Assembly (NCBI GenBank): GCA_947626585.1
Contig: CANQSU010000011.1
Span: forward strand, 1 to 33,935
From: an uncultured Oscillospiraceae bacterium
GTDB taxonomy: Bacteria; Bacillota; Clostridia; Oscillospirales; Oscillospiraceae
Direction: 5' to 3'
DNA: 33,935 nt
Shown one piece after another: positions 22,889-30,690 of the stretch (the first letter of the stretch is position 1; each line of letters starts with the position of its first letter). The position numbers and the translations under genes are program-made. The notes under the pieces are model-generated. The model saw nothing but the letters and a program-made list of their open reading frames with translations. It did not search any database and was not told the DNA's origin.

Positions 22889-23269
22889 ATGCTGGATTAC
22901 GCGAAAAAGCCCATCATCGCCATGCTCCACCTGATGGGGTGGGGAAGCCGGGACATCCTGGAGCGGATAATCCGGGAGGCGAACATCTACTATGAGAACG
23001 GCGTGGACGCCGTGGTCACCACCGGCAGCGGCACCGGGGAGGACAGCCCCACGGAGAAGCTCATGGAGTTCAGAAAGGTCCTGGGGACGAAGCCGCTGAT
23101 TGTTGGCGCCGGCGTGACCTCGGAGACGGTAGCGGAGAAGCTCCGATACTCCGACGGCGTGATTATCGGAAGCTGGCTGAAGGAAGGCCACGATGCCCAT
23201 GGCGAAGTGAACGCCGGGTATGTCAGGGAATTCATGGAAAGCGTGCGAAAGGCGAGGACCGACGTCTGA
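22889..23269 (+). CDS. BtpA/SgcQ family protein with internal deletion
   Basis: A 126-residue protein. The first about 45 residues (K-P-I-I-A-M-L-H-L, then I-I-R-E-A-N-I-Y-Y-E-N-G-V-D) match the start of BtpA/SgcQ-type TIM-barrel proteins, and residues about 47-120 (G-S-G-T-G-E-D-S-P-T-E-K, P-L-I-V-G-A-G-V-T, D-G-V-I-I-G-S-W-L-K) match the end. The normal family length is near 270, so roughly the middle half of the barrel is absent. The frame is open across the junction and the ribosome-binding site (ACGGAGGT) is good, so it may be expressed. A complete TIM barrel cannot form unless two copies combine. It could be a decaying gene kept in frame or a reduced functional form. Confidence 0.6.
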   Translation: MLDYAKKPIIAMLHLMGWGSRDILERIIREANIYYENGVDAVVTTGSGTGEDSPTEKLMEFRKVLGTKPLIVGAGVTSETVAEKLRYSDGVIIGSWLKEGHDAHGEVNAGYVREFMESVRKARTDV

Positions 23270-23306
23270 TCAAACGGCGCCGCTTTTGAAACGGAGAGAA
23301 TAAGTT

Positions 23307-25757
23307 ATGATGAACAAGCTTCTAAAGCGCCTGCTGGACGCGCTGAACGCAATGCCGCTGAAAACGGGGTCCGCCGCCGCGGATTCCGCAAAGCCGGGTA
23401 CTCTTACGGAGCCAACGATGCCTGTAGAGCGCCTGGACATCCCGGAGGGGACGGAAGAGATCCCCCGGGGGGCGTTGAAGGGCTGGAGGGAGCTTGTCTC
23501 CGTATCGGTCCCATCTTCGGTAAGAAAGATCGGGGAGATGGCCTTTGCCGACTGCAAGAGACTTGAGAGCGTGACGCTTTCCGAGGGGCTTACTGCCATT
23601 GGCGACAACGCTTTCTCCGGGTGCGGGAGATTGAGATCCGTAATTATCCCGGACAGTGTGAGGGAAATAAGTGGTTTTGCCTTTAAAAACAGCGGAGTGA
23701 CAGAGCCGGTTCTGAATGTCTCCGGGGATACGCTCTTCTACTGCCCGGCGGCGGCGGGGGAGGAATTTTCCGTTCCGAAGGGTGTGCGCCGCATTGGAAG
23801 CCGCGCGTTTTTTGAGCTTTCGGATCTCAAACGGATACGTTTTCCCAAATCCCTGGAGCGTATCGACAAGCTGGCCTTTGTAAAGTGTGGCATCGAGTCG
23901 GTCACTCTTCCCAAGTGGTTCGAGAAGCTTGAGGAGGGCGCGTTTTTCAAGTGCGGCGCGCTGAAGCCCATATGCTTCGAGGACGGCTTTGACAAGGTCC
24001 TTGCCGCTATTCTCAGTCAAACGGCCATGGGATCTTCGTTCCTCGCGCCCGTATGGTGTCCACCGCCACAGAGCGACCCGTATTGGCGTGGGCGGGAGTT
24101 TCGCGCCCTCGCGGAGAGATGCGCTGCCGGAAACAGGGAGGCTATGGAACGAATGGCCGACTTCTTTGAGGAGAAGTCAAAGGCCGCCCCGGAGGAGCCG
24201 TTTTATTCCTGCGCCGCCAACTTCTGGGGATTTCGGGCCTATGAAAACGGAAGTCAGATCAGGAAAAGACAACTGGAGGACTACATAAAAAGTGCCCAGG
24301 GAAAGCGTCTGCCCTCCGCGTACCTGAATGAGACTCTTCACGGCACTGCCAAGGGCGAAACCTTGAACGCCCTGGGATTCATGTTCTTTGACCCTGACCG
24401 GGAGTACACGCTTGCCGGTCTTGATGATGACGAAGTCGTGGAAGCCTCGTCTTACGAGAGCGAGGACGGCCCGGACGAGGACGGTTTTGGCCGGGAGACG
24501 TACTACGACTGGTGGTATCTAAATGGCGATCTGTGTCCGGTGCCGGGGGTGGACTGCCTGCACAGCTATTCCAACATCGACAGGCGCATTTGCGACGTTC
24601 GAAAGCGCTTTGAAAAGGCCCACGACATTGTGTCCAGGGCCGTTGTGGCGGAAAATCTCAGGCGTGGCCTTGACTTTGAGCGGGAAAATCTTCTGGAGGA
24701 GGCGTATTCCCACTATAAAATGGCGGCGGACAGCGGCAGTGCCAAGGCCATGTACGCCATCGGAAACCTCTATTTCTACAGCAGATTCCGGGGCATACCA
24801 AATATATTCGCCGCGCCTGTGATGCCCGGTGACGACGTCCCGGTTCAGCCGGATACGCTGTCGGCTTTCCGGTGGTTTATGAAGGCCGCGAGGGTCGGGA
24901 GCGTGGACGCCATGGGTAACGTGGGCGTTATGCTCGTGAACGGCGTCGGATGCAAAAGGGACGATGAAAAGGGCCGGGAGTGGCTTGAGAAGGCGGCGAA
25001 GGGTGGGAGCATGTACGCCGCGAAGGCCCTGCACGACTTTTTTGACGTCCCGATAAGCGACGTTTTGACAGATGAGGCATATGACCGGCTGTTGGACGAT
25101 TTCTGCGCGGCCGCGGACGCGTTCGGTACGGTCATAGACAGATCGGTATTTGAAAGGCTTACTTTAGGGACGGACGGACAGCTCTCGCGTCTTGGGCTTC
25201 GGCTGGCCGAGGGGCGCTATGGCCGAGGCGGGAGCTACTGGGAGTACGCGTATCCAAACCTGGACAGGCATCACTCCAGCGCCCCGGTGGTGAGCCTCCG
25301 GTGCGGATGGGCCTCGGCGATCGTCGTGAACCTCCGGGCTTTCCCGGAGGGGGAGCCCGCGCTGACCTTCGCCTCCGACATCCGCCAGGACCTGGTGCCG
25401 GTATGTGGCGTCCGGGAGAGTGGGGAGCGGGTGGAGTACGACGCCTCGGGCTTTGGGTGGCTCAACCGCCGGCGCCGGGCCAGAGTCCTTCGTCCCGCGC
25501 CGGGATACGTCAACAAAAATGCCGCCGAGGAACTCAAATACTGCGGCGTGGACATCCCGAAGCTGCTTGAGTACCTGAAACTCACAGAGTACGAGGCGCT
25601 GTTTATCGAGAACGGAGAGAAGGAGTATTCCGTGGAGCTGGGATATCTTGCGGGGGATGAGCTGCGGGTCCTGCTGCGCTATACGGAGGGCGGCTGGGAT
25701 CAGGGAAACGGGCCCGCGGAGGTGAGCGGCGTGGTTCCCCTTGCCGCCGACAAGTGA
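23307..25757 (+). CDS. BspA-type leucine-rich repeat plus Sel1 repeat protein
   Basis: An 816-residue protein. Residues about 40-250 hold BspA-like leucine-rich repeats (for example I-G-E-M-A-F-A-D-C-K-R-L-E-S-V-T-L and I-G-D-N-A-F-S-G-C-G-R-L-R-S-V). Residues about 460-590 hold Sel1/TPR-like repeats (E-A-Y-S-H-Y-K-M-A-A-D-S-G-S-A-K-A-M-Y and the V-G-S-V-D-A-M-G-N-V-G-V-M segment). Residues 600-816 form a strand-rich unknown domain. No signal peptide or wall anchor is visible, so unlike many BspA proteins it is probably cytoplasmic. Both repeat types are protein-binding scaffolds, so it may collect partners. It is the last gene before rtcB, with a 72-base gap. Confidence 0.78.
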   Translation: MMNKLLKRLLDALNAMPLKTGSAAADSAKPGTLTEPTMPVERLDIPEGTEEIPRGALKGWRELVSVSVPSSVRKIGEMAFADCKRLESVTLSEGLTAIGDNAFSGCGRLRSVIIPDSVREISGFAFKNSGVTEPVLNVSGDTLFYCPAAAGEEFSVPKGVRRIGSRAFFELSDLKRIRFPKSLERIDKLAFVKCGIESVTLPKWFEKLEEGAFFKCGALKPICFEDGFDKVLAAILSQTAMGSSFLAPVWCPPPQSDPYWRGREFRALAERCAAGNREAMERMADFFEEKSKAAPEEPFYSCAANFWGFRAYENGSQIRKRQLEDYIKSAQGKRLPSAYLNETLHGTAKGETLNALGFMFFDPDREYTLAGLDDDEVVEASSYESEDGPDEDGFGRETYYDWWYLNGDLCPVPGVDCLHSYSNIDRRICDVRKRFEKAHDIVSRAVVAENLRRGLDFERENLLEEAYSHYKMAADSGSAKAMYAIGNLYFYSRFRGIPNIFAAPVMPGDDVPVQPDTLSAFRWFMKAARVGSVDAMGNVGVMLVNGVGCKRDDEKGREWLEKAAKGGSMYAAKALHDFFDVPISDVLTDEAYDRLLDDFCAAADAFGTVIDRSVFERLTLGTDGQLSRLGLRLAEGRYGRGGSYWEYAYPNLDRHHSSAPVVSLRCGWASAIVVNLRAFPEGEPALTFASDIRQDLVPVCGVRESGERVEYDASGFGWLNRRRRARVLRPAPGYVNKNAAEELKYCGVDIPKLLEYLKLTEYEALFIENGEKEYSVELGYLAGDELRVLLRYTEGGWDQGNGPAEVSGVVPLAADK

Positions 25758-25829
25758 CACGGACACATCATATGGCTGACTTGCCCCATCGGGGCGCGGC
25801 CTTTTCTATTATATCGGAGGTGAAAATTT

Positions 25830-27029
25830 ATGATTGAGATCAAAGGAAAATTGAATACCGCCATCTGCTATGCCCGCGTTGTGGATGAGGACGCCATCGA
25901 GCAGATACGGAGAATGTGCGACTATGAGTTTACGCGGGACAGCCGTATCCGGATCATGCCGGATGTTCACGCCGGAAGCGGCTGCACCATTGGCACTACC
26001 ATGACCATAGTCGACAAGGCCGTCCCGAACATCGTGGGTGTGGATATTGGCTGCGGAATGTACACTGTCGACCTGGGCAAATGTGACATCGACATGGAGC
26101 GCTTCGACGACGCGGCGCACTATATCCCTTCAGGTATGAATGTCTGGGAGACGCGGCTGGAGCCGTTTGACCTCACGGAGCTGCGCTGCTTCCAGGGCCT
26201 GAAGGCGCTGAGACGGCTTGCGTGCAGTCTCGGAACCCTTGGGAGCGGCAACCACTTTATCGAGATCGACGCCGGGGCGGACGGCAATAAATACCTGGTC
26301 ATCCACTCCGGTTCCCGGAGCCTGGGCAGGCAGGTCGCCGAGTATTACCAGCAGCTCGCCATCGACCTGAACAAGGGGAAAGAGGAGTATTTCGCCAAAC
26401 GCGACACGCTGATCGCGGAGTACAAGGCCACCGGCCGGCGCAGGGAGATCGAGGGCGCGTTAAAGGCGCTCCACTGGAAGTCCCACGAGACCACCATGCC
26501 GGAGGATCTGTGCTTCCTGTACGGCACGTATTTGGAGGATTACCTCCATGACGTGGAGATCTGCCAGCGGTTTGCCCGGAGAAACCGCGAGCTGATGGCC
26601 GGTATCCTGCTGGAGCGCGCCGGTCTTGAGAGTCTTGACGCCTTCCACACGATCCACAACTATATCGACACGCAGGAGATGATTCTGCGGAAGGGCGCTA
26701 TCGCGGCCCATAAGGGTGAAAAGGTACTCATTCCCATCAACATGAGGGACGGCAGTGTCCTTGCCATGGGCAAGGGCAACCCGGAGTGGAATTACTCGGC
26801 TCCCCATGGCGCCGGCAGGATCCTGTCCCGTTCAGCCGCGAGAGCCCAGCTGGATCTTGAGGAGTACCGCCGGGAGATGGCGGGCGTCTATACCACCTGC
26901 GTCGGTAAGTCCACCCTTGACGAAGCGCCCATGGCGTATAAGTCTTTGGAGGATATCATCGATGTCATCACGGAAAGCGTCGATGTCATTGAAGTGCTGA
27001 AGCCGATCTACAATTTTAAGGCCAACTGA
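25830..27029 (+). CDS. rtcB: RNA-splicing ligase RtcB
   Basis: A 399-residue RtcB of the shorter bacterial type. It joins RNA 2',3'-cyclic phosphate ends to 5'-hydroxyl ends using GTP and Mn2+, repairing cut tRNA and other RNA. Family motifs are present: G-V-D-I-G-C-G-M with metal ligand C75, G-S-G-N-H-F-I-E-I, H-S-G-S-R-S-L-G, and P-H-G-A-G-R in which H326 is the histidine expected to be guanylylated. All look intact. The ATG follows GGAGGTGAAAAT. Downstream lies a hairpin, then three decayed tRNA-like units. RtcB is known to act on tRNAs broken by anticodon nucleases, so an anti-nuclease role is possible. No archease gene is seen nearby. Confidence 0.92.
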   Translation: MIEIKGKLNTAICYARVVDEDAIEQIRRMCDYEFTRDSRIRIMPDVHAGSGCTIGTTMTIVDKAVPNIVGVDIGCGMYTVDLGKCDIDMERFDDAAHYIPSGMNVWETRLEPFDLTELRCFQGLKALRRLACSLGTLGSGNHFIEIDAGADGNKYLVIHSGSRSLGRQVAEYYQQLAIDLNKGKEEYFAKRDTLIAEYKATGRRREIEGALKALHWKSHETTMPEDLCFLYGTYLEDYLHDVEICQRFARRNRELMAGILLERAGLESLDAFHTIHNYIDTQEMILRKGAIAAHKGEKVLIPINMRDGSVLAMGKGNPEWNYSAPHGAGRILSRSAARAQLDLEEYRREMAGVYTTCVGKSTLDEAPMAYKSLEDIIDVITESVDVIEVLKPIYNFKAN

Positions 27030-27048
27030 GCCGGCTTATTCCGGCTCA
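27027..27048 (+). terminator. Hairpin overlapping the rtcB stop
   Basis: TGAGCCGG pairs with CCGGCTCA around a six-base loop, starting within the stop codon region of rtcB. It has no U-run, so termination is only possible, not shown. Confidence 0.45.
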
Positions 27049-27116
27049 GCGCGGGCTTGACGGTCAGGGATCTCCAAAGCATTTTCGGATTCTCCACACC
27101 CCAGGTCATTAATAAG

Positions 27117-27164
27117 TAGTGGCGAGGTACGCCAATGCCGGGTTCAAATCCCGCAGGGGCACCA
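27117..27164 (+). pseudogene. 3' half of a class II tRNA (Leu-like), remnant
   Basis: GGCG-AGGTA-CGCC forms a long variable arm, followed by a T-arm-like GGG-TTCAAAT-CCC and an acceptor tail ending in CCA. The 5' half with acceptor, D arm and anticodon is absent. A class II variable arm fits Leu or Ser; the T-arm and context favour Leu. It is a relic, not a gene. Confidence 0.5.
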
Positions 27165-27167
27165 AGT

Positions 27168-27240
27168 GGTACCATAGCCAGAGGGTAGGCGGCGGATTGC
27201 AAATCCGCGTTTACCTGTTCGAATCAGCTTGAAGCCCCCA
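27168..27240 (+). tRNA. tRNA-Cys-like (GCA), partly decayed
   Basis: The anticodon arm GCGGA-TTGCAAA-TCCGC is perfect, with anticodon GCA. The D arm GCC-AGAGGGTA-GGC and the T loop TTCGAAT are normal. The T stem has one mismatch (ACCTG/CAGCT). The acceptor stem GGTACCA against TGAAGCC has two mismatches, then C and an encoded CCA (27238-27240). It may still fold, but the acceptor defects suggest a pseudogene or an unusual accessory tRNA. Confidence 0.5.
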
Positions 27241-27242
27241 AA

Positions 27243-27305
27243 CGGCGGTGTACTCAAATTGGTCTAAGGAAGCAATTCTGAAAACCACCAGACGGGAAAC
27301 CGTTC
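27243..27305 (+). pseudogene. tRNA-Ser-like 5' remnant
   Basis: GGCGGTGTACTCAAATTGGTCTAAGG resembles the acceptor and D arm of a tRNA-Ser. CTGAAAACC recalls the UGA anticodon loop of tRNA-Ser, and ACGGGAAACCGT matches its variable arm. The anticodon stem does not pair, and no T arm follows: the sequence passes directly into a RepA_N remnant. This is a low-confidence relic call. Confidence 0.35.
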
Positions 27306-27396
27306 ATCGATGATAAGCTGCTTGGGGATGCGGAAATACTGAAACATCTCCGCCTCGTCCCCGTAAAAAGTAGTCTGATATGATGACTTCCGGCAT
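27306..27396 (-). pseudogene. RepA_N replication-initiator remnant
   Basis: On the minus strand, from the ATG at 27396, the first codons reach D-Y-F and then one extra T in a run breaks the frame. In the restored frame it reads Y-G-D-E-A-E-M-F-Q-Y-F-R-I-P-K-Q-L, which resembles the start of RepA_N-type initiators carried by Tn1549-like integrative elements and plasmids (family pattern F-Y-G-x-x-x-E-x-F-x-F-Y-R-I-P-K). The remainder of the gene is gone. It indicates a second piece of mobile-element DNA at the right edge of the accessory region. Confidence 0.55.
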
Positions 27397-27438
27397 TTTC
27401 TTCACCTCGTTTCCTGTAACCGTCCGATTTTGGGCAAC

Positions 27439-27475
27439 AATAAACATCCACCAGCGAAGCTGGTGGATGTTTATT
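27439..27475 (-). terminator. Terminator of tRNA-Thr
   Basis: A perfect 17-bp stem (AATAAACATCCACCAGC with its exact complement) around a three-base loop lies immediately downstream of the minus-strand tRNA-Thr and ends in TTATTGTT. It is very likely the tRNA terminator. Confidence 0.75.
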
Positions 27476-27550
27476 GGAGCTGGTGATGTGACTCGAACAC
27501 ACGACCTGCTGATTACGAATCAGCTGCTCTACCGACTGAGCTACACCAGC
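27475..27550 (-). tRNA. tRNA-Thr (anticodon CGU), CCA encoded
   Basis: On the minus strand the acceptor GCTGGTG pairs with CACCAGC, then U and an encoded CCA. The anticodon stem CTGA/TCAG carries loop TTCGTAA (anticodon CGU), and the D and T arms are normal. All stems pair, so it is intact. It marks the return to ordinary chromosome on the right side of the island. Confidence 0.95.
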
Positions 27551-27619
27551 ATTTTCAATTGCTTGCGCATTATAACACATCCCCGCTCCGGAGTCAATAT
27601 TTTTTTGGGGCGGGGAATA

Positions 27620-28099
27620 CTAAAATAAGTGTATAACGCCGAATGTGGCGGCGGTGGTGATGGCAGCCGCCATGAGGAGGCCCAAAAATATGGCCGGGAC
27701 GGCGCGGTAAGCGCGCATATCGAGGATCGCGGCCACCAGGGCTCCCGTCCAGGCGCCCGTGCCGGGAAACGGTATGCCCACCAGGATCACAAGTCCCAGA
27801 AAACTGTATTTCTGGACGATCCGCCCCTTCAGGTGCGCCTTCTTCTCAAGCTTCGTAACAATCCCATCAAATTTCCCGCTCTTTTTCCGCAGCCACGCGA
27901 AAATTCTTTTTATATAAATTATGATAAACGGAACCGGAATAAAATTGCCTATGACCGCACAGGCCAGGGCCACGGGGTAGTGAAGCCCCAGCGCAATGCC
28001 GTAGGGAAGCCCGCCGCGCAGCTCCACAATGGGGACCATGGAGATGAGGAACGTCGCCGTCATCTTTCCGAGTACCGTTTGGGTAAACCAATCCAACAT
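27620..28099 (-). CDS. Small multidrug export-like membrane protein
   Basis: A 159-residue membrane protein of the Sm_multidrug_ex family (PF06695). It has several hydrophobic helices, with the family motif V-P-I-V-E-L-R-G-G-L-P-Y-G near residues 22-34 and G-I-P-F-P-G-T-G-A-W-T-G-A near residues 108-120. The function of the family is not firmly known despite its name. ATG 28099 begins M-L-D-W-F, the usual place for the first helix. Longer open frame upstream is in a non-conserved region and overlaps the SASP gene on the other strand. The ribosome-binding site is weak. Confidence 0.85.
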   Translation of the reverse strand: MLDWFTQTVLGKMTATFLISMVPIVELRGGLPYGIALGLHYPVALACAVIGNFIPVPFIIIYIKRIFAWLRKKSGKFDGIVTKLEKKAHLKGRIVQKYSFLGLVILVGIPFPGTGAWTGALVAAILDMRAYRAVPAIFLGLLMAAAITTAATFGVIHLF

Positions 28100-28312
28100 A
28101 CCGAAATATACCGCCTTATTCTCTGATACGGTAGACCCTATTGTATAATAGAATTCAAATAATTTCAAGATTAATTTTGTGTTTATACGCCTCCTCTTCC
28201 TGCATTGACAAAACTTACTCCGCCCCGGCGCCGCATATCTCGATTTGCCCGGGTAATCATAAACACGAAAGGCGTTAAGGCGCGTTTCAATCAAAAAAGG
28301 AGATGCAGAAAA

Positions 28313-28510
28313 ATGGCTAACAGAACTAACCGGATCAACATTCCCGAAGCCCGCGCGGCCATGGACAAGTTCAAGATGGAGTCCGCTTCCGAGGTTGGCG
28401 TCAACCTGAAGCAGGGCTACAACGGCGACCTCACCAGCCGTCAGGCCGGCTCCGTTGGCGGCCAGATGGTCAAGAAAATGATCGAGGCCTACGAGAACGG
28501 CCTTAAGTAA
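28313..28510 (+). CDS. Alpha/beta-type small acid-soluble spore protein
   Basis: A 65-residue SASP of alpha/beta type, which coats and protects spore DNA. It has the family ending G-G-Q-M-V-K-K-M-I-E near residues 50-59. The germination-protease site region reads S-A-S-E-V-G-V-N-L, slightly different from the usual E-F-G-V. AAAAAAGGAGA sits well upstream of the ATG. Expression in the forespore under sigma-G is expected from the family. A possible but unconvincing match (GCATTG with CATATCT) lies about 80-110 bases upstream. A terminator follows. Confidence 0.95.
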   Translation: MANRTNRINIPEARAAMDKFKMESASEVGVNLKQGYNGDLTSRQAGSVGGQMVKKMIEAYENGLK

Positions 28511-28532
28511 CCTTCTCACAACTGAAAAGGCG

Positions 28533-28559
28533 CGGCGGAGCAATCCGCCGTGTTTTTTT
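28533..28559 (+). terminator. Terminator of the SASP gene
   Basis: CGGCGGA and TCCGCCG form a seven-base stem around GCAA, followed by TGTTTTTTT. This is a classic rho-independent terminator. Confidence 0.85.
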
Positions 28560-28560
28560 G

Positions 28561-28601
28561 TAATATGAAAACCACTCGCCGGGCGAGTGGTTTTCATATT
28601 A
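28561..28601. terminator. Perfect 20-bp inverted repeat, likely bidirectional terminator
   Basis: TAATATGAAAACCACTCGCC, a single G, then its exact reverse complement. It sits between the convergent ends of the SASP gene (plus) and the VanW/G5 gene (minus, ending at 28639). It probably stops transcripts from both sides. Confidence 0.65.
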
Positions 28602-28638
28602 CGATCCGGCGCAGGGGAGATCGGTCTTTTCCCGCATT

Positions 28639-30513
28639 TCAGCCGGCGACCGTCACCCCTCCGGAGCCGTCCATCTCGGAGTCGCCGCCGTCCGAGGTAT
28701 CACCCCCGGGGGTATCTCCTCCCGTGGTATCGCCGCCCGTGGTGTCTCCGCCGGCGGTATCTCCTCCAGTGGTATCACCGCCCGCGGTGTCTCCTCCGGC
28801 GGTATCTCCTCCCGTGGTATCGCCGCCTGTGGTGTCTCCGCCGGCAGTATCGCCTCCAGTGGTATCGCCGCCTGTGGTGTCTCCGCCGGTCGTATCTCCT
28901 CCCGTGGTATCGCCGCCCGTGGTCGTATCCTTGGGGCCGACCAGGACGATCTTAGTCATGGGTCTGTAGGTATCCTTGGAAATGAGGGTGCGGCTTATGA
29001 GATTTCCCTGTCCGTCATAAATCAGCTTATAGGCCTCCGAGGTGATGCCCACCTGTCCGCTGTTGGCCGTCTTGCGCTGACCGGGCTTGAGGCTCTCGTC
29101 CACTTCCTCCACAGTCTCATAGTCCTTACGGGAGATGATGTTGGACTCCAGCTCCACTCTGTAGTCGTTCTCCTTGGTGCCCCAAAGCTCCACGTAGAGC
29201 TTCTTGTTCTCCACCCAACAGACGATCTTGACGGGGTAGTTCTTGTTGTTCTTGAATCTGAAATTCAGGTTCGGCCAGCTGACCGTGGCGTCAAGGCCGG
29301 CGGGCAGATAGGACACGGTGTAGCCGTGGTTCGTGCGCTCCACGGTCTCAAGGTCCGCCTTGAGGGTGCAGTAATAGATAGTGGAGCTGACCTGGCAGAT
29401 GCCTCCGCCCAGGGATTCCACATGCTTGCCGCCCGCGTAGGCGCCGGCGGACTTGTAGCCCTTGGCGGCGGTGCGCTGTCCCACCACCTTGTTGAAATCA
29501 AACTCCTCGCCCGGATTCATCACAAAGCCGTTGATGGCCGCCGCGGCGAGAGTTATGTTGGTGATCCTGTTGGCGGAGCTGGTGGCGAGGGTGGTGTCCT
29601 TTTCGGCGAGCTTGTCCTTGAAAAGCAGGTCCTTCACGGTGCCCGCGTCCACCTCCGGCTCGGTGAAGATCAGCGGGATCCTGACGGTCTGGCCGGGGCC
29701 GGCCTCGTCCAGCAGAGTCTTTGCCGTCTCCATATTAAAGGACACGCCCTTGACGGAGGCGACGACCTGTCCGGTGGTTTGGTCGATCCTGGCGTTCTCC
29801 GGCTCGCGGTACACCTCGTTGTATATGGCCTCCAGATCCGGCTCCCCGCCGGCGTCATCGGAAGTATTGGCCTCGGAAAACTCCTCGGTGGTCCTGGACA
29901 CGCCGGAGAGCAGGGTCGTGCGGATGAACTCAAACACCGCCTCCTCGTCCACGGTGTAGCCGGAGGCGCCGCGGGTAATGAAAAGCTCGCTGGCCGTGAC
30001 CTCATAACTCGGTTCCTGCGCCGTGTGGTTGGCGAGCTTGGCCGCCTGGGCGATCTTCGCCCGGACACCGGACTCGTTCAGCGCCCGCTCTGAGTACACC
30101 TCGTGGGTCTGGGTGATACAGCCGATGAAGGAGCCGAGATTTTTGAAGAAATTCCCGTTCCTGCCGTAGGAGTAGGCCAGATCCACCGCCTCGGTGATGG
30201 GCAGGGTCAGCCCGGCCTCGTCGCTGGTGACGGAAACGCTGTCGTTTGCCGTCAGCACCGCGGTAGCCTGGATGCCGGTGGGGATGCCCACGTTGGAACT
30301 CAGAAGCGTGCTTCTGGCCGTTTCATAGGTCATGCCGCCCACGTCCACGCCGGCGACGGTGATGTTTGGGTAGATCGTCTTTCTCCCGGCCACATACGCC
30401 CCGGCTCCGATTATGACGCCTATGACGATCGCCAGAACGATCACTCCGGAGACCAGCGCCACAAAACCGGTGTCGCTTTTGCGGGGCGCCTTTCTGTTTC
30501 TTTGTTCTGCCAT
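28639..30513 (-). CDS. VanW/G5 cell-wall protein with T-x-GGD repeat tail
   Basis: A 624-residue membrane-anchored wall protein. An N-terminal basic stretch and one transmembrane helix (about 18-45) are followed by peptidoglycan-binding-like regions (PF12229 type), then a VanW domain (A-A-A-A-I-N-G-F, the G-G-G-I-C-Q-V-S-S-T-I-Y-Y motif and N-H-G-Y-T-V-S-Y) and a G5 domain (E-S-N-I-I-S-R-K-D-Y through V-L-V-G). The last about 85 residues are a pentapeptide repeat (T/A-G-G-D-T) and a short acidic tail. ATG 30513 is chosen because it gives a short basic N-terminus before the helix. GAGAGGA lies upstream. Proteins of this type occur in many spore-forming Clostridia, probably in wall or spore-coat remodelling. 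Confidence 0.88.
   Translation of the reverse strand: MAEQRNRKAPRKSDTGFVALVSGVIVLAIVIGVIIGAGAYVAGRKTIYPNITVAGVDVGGMTYETARSTLLSSNVGIPTGIQATAVLTANDSVSVTSDEAGLTLPITEAVDLAYSYGRNGNFFKNLGSFIGCITQTHEVYSERALNESGVRAKIAQAAKLANHTAQEPSYEVTASELFITRGASGYTVDEEAVFEFIRTTLLSGVSRTTEEFSEANTSDDAGGEPDLEAIYNEVYREPENARIDQTTGQVVASVKGVSFNMETAKTLLDEAGPGQTVRIPLIFTEPEVDAGTVKDLLFKDKLAEKDTTLATSSANRITNITLAAAAINGFVMNPGEEFDFNKVVGQRTAAKGYKSAGAYAGGKHVESLGGGICQVSSTIYYCTLKADLETVERTNHGYTVSYLPAGLDATVSWPNLNFRFKNNKNYPVKIVCWVENKKLYVELWGTKENDYRVELESNIISRKDYETVEEVDESLKPGQRKTANSGQVGITSEAYKLIYDGQGNLISRTLISKDTYRPMTKIVLVGPKDTTTGGDTTGGDTTGGDTTGGDTTGGDTAGGDTTGGDTTGGDTAGGDTAGGDTTGGDTAGGDTTGGDTTGGDTPGGDTSDGGDSEMDGSGGVTVAG
28697..28921 (-). repeat. 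Fifteen tandem 15-bp repeats (GGDT pentapeptides)
   Basis: Fifteen in-frame units of 15 bases encode (T/A/P)-G-G-D-T at the C-terminus of the VanW/G5 protein. Neighbouring units differ mainly at third codon positions and in the Thr/Ala codon. Such a tract can gain or lose units, so tail length probably varies between strains. Confidence 0.9.
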
Positions 30514-30690
30514 ATCCGCTTTTATCCTCTCTTGTTTTGTTATATTCCGGACCAAAGGTCTCGGAACGCGCCGTCCTTTTTCAATCGCTATGATATTCCC
30601 TTTCTCAGGAAAAATCAATTACAAATCGGTTAACAATAAAACCAAATCGGCAACATGCACATCAAATCTGTATCCTGTCCGAGGCGCGGA

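Noticed and set aside
28697-28921. Possible CRISPR-like array
   Set aside because: Repeats are 15 bases, contiguous, without spacers and in frame with a protein; they are a coding tandem repeat.
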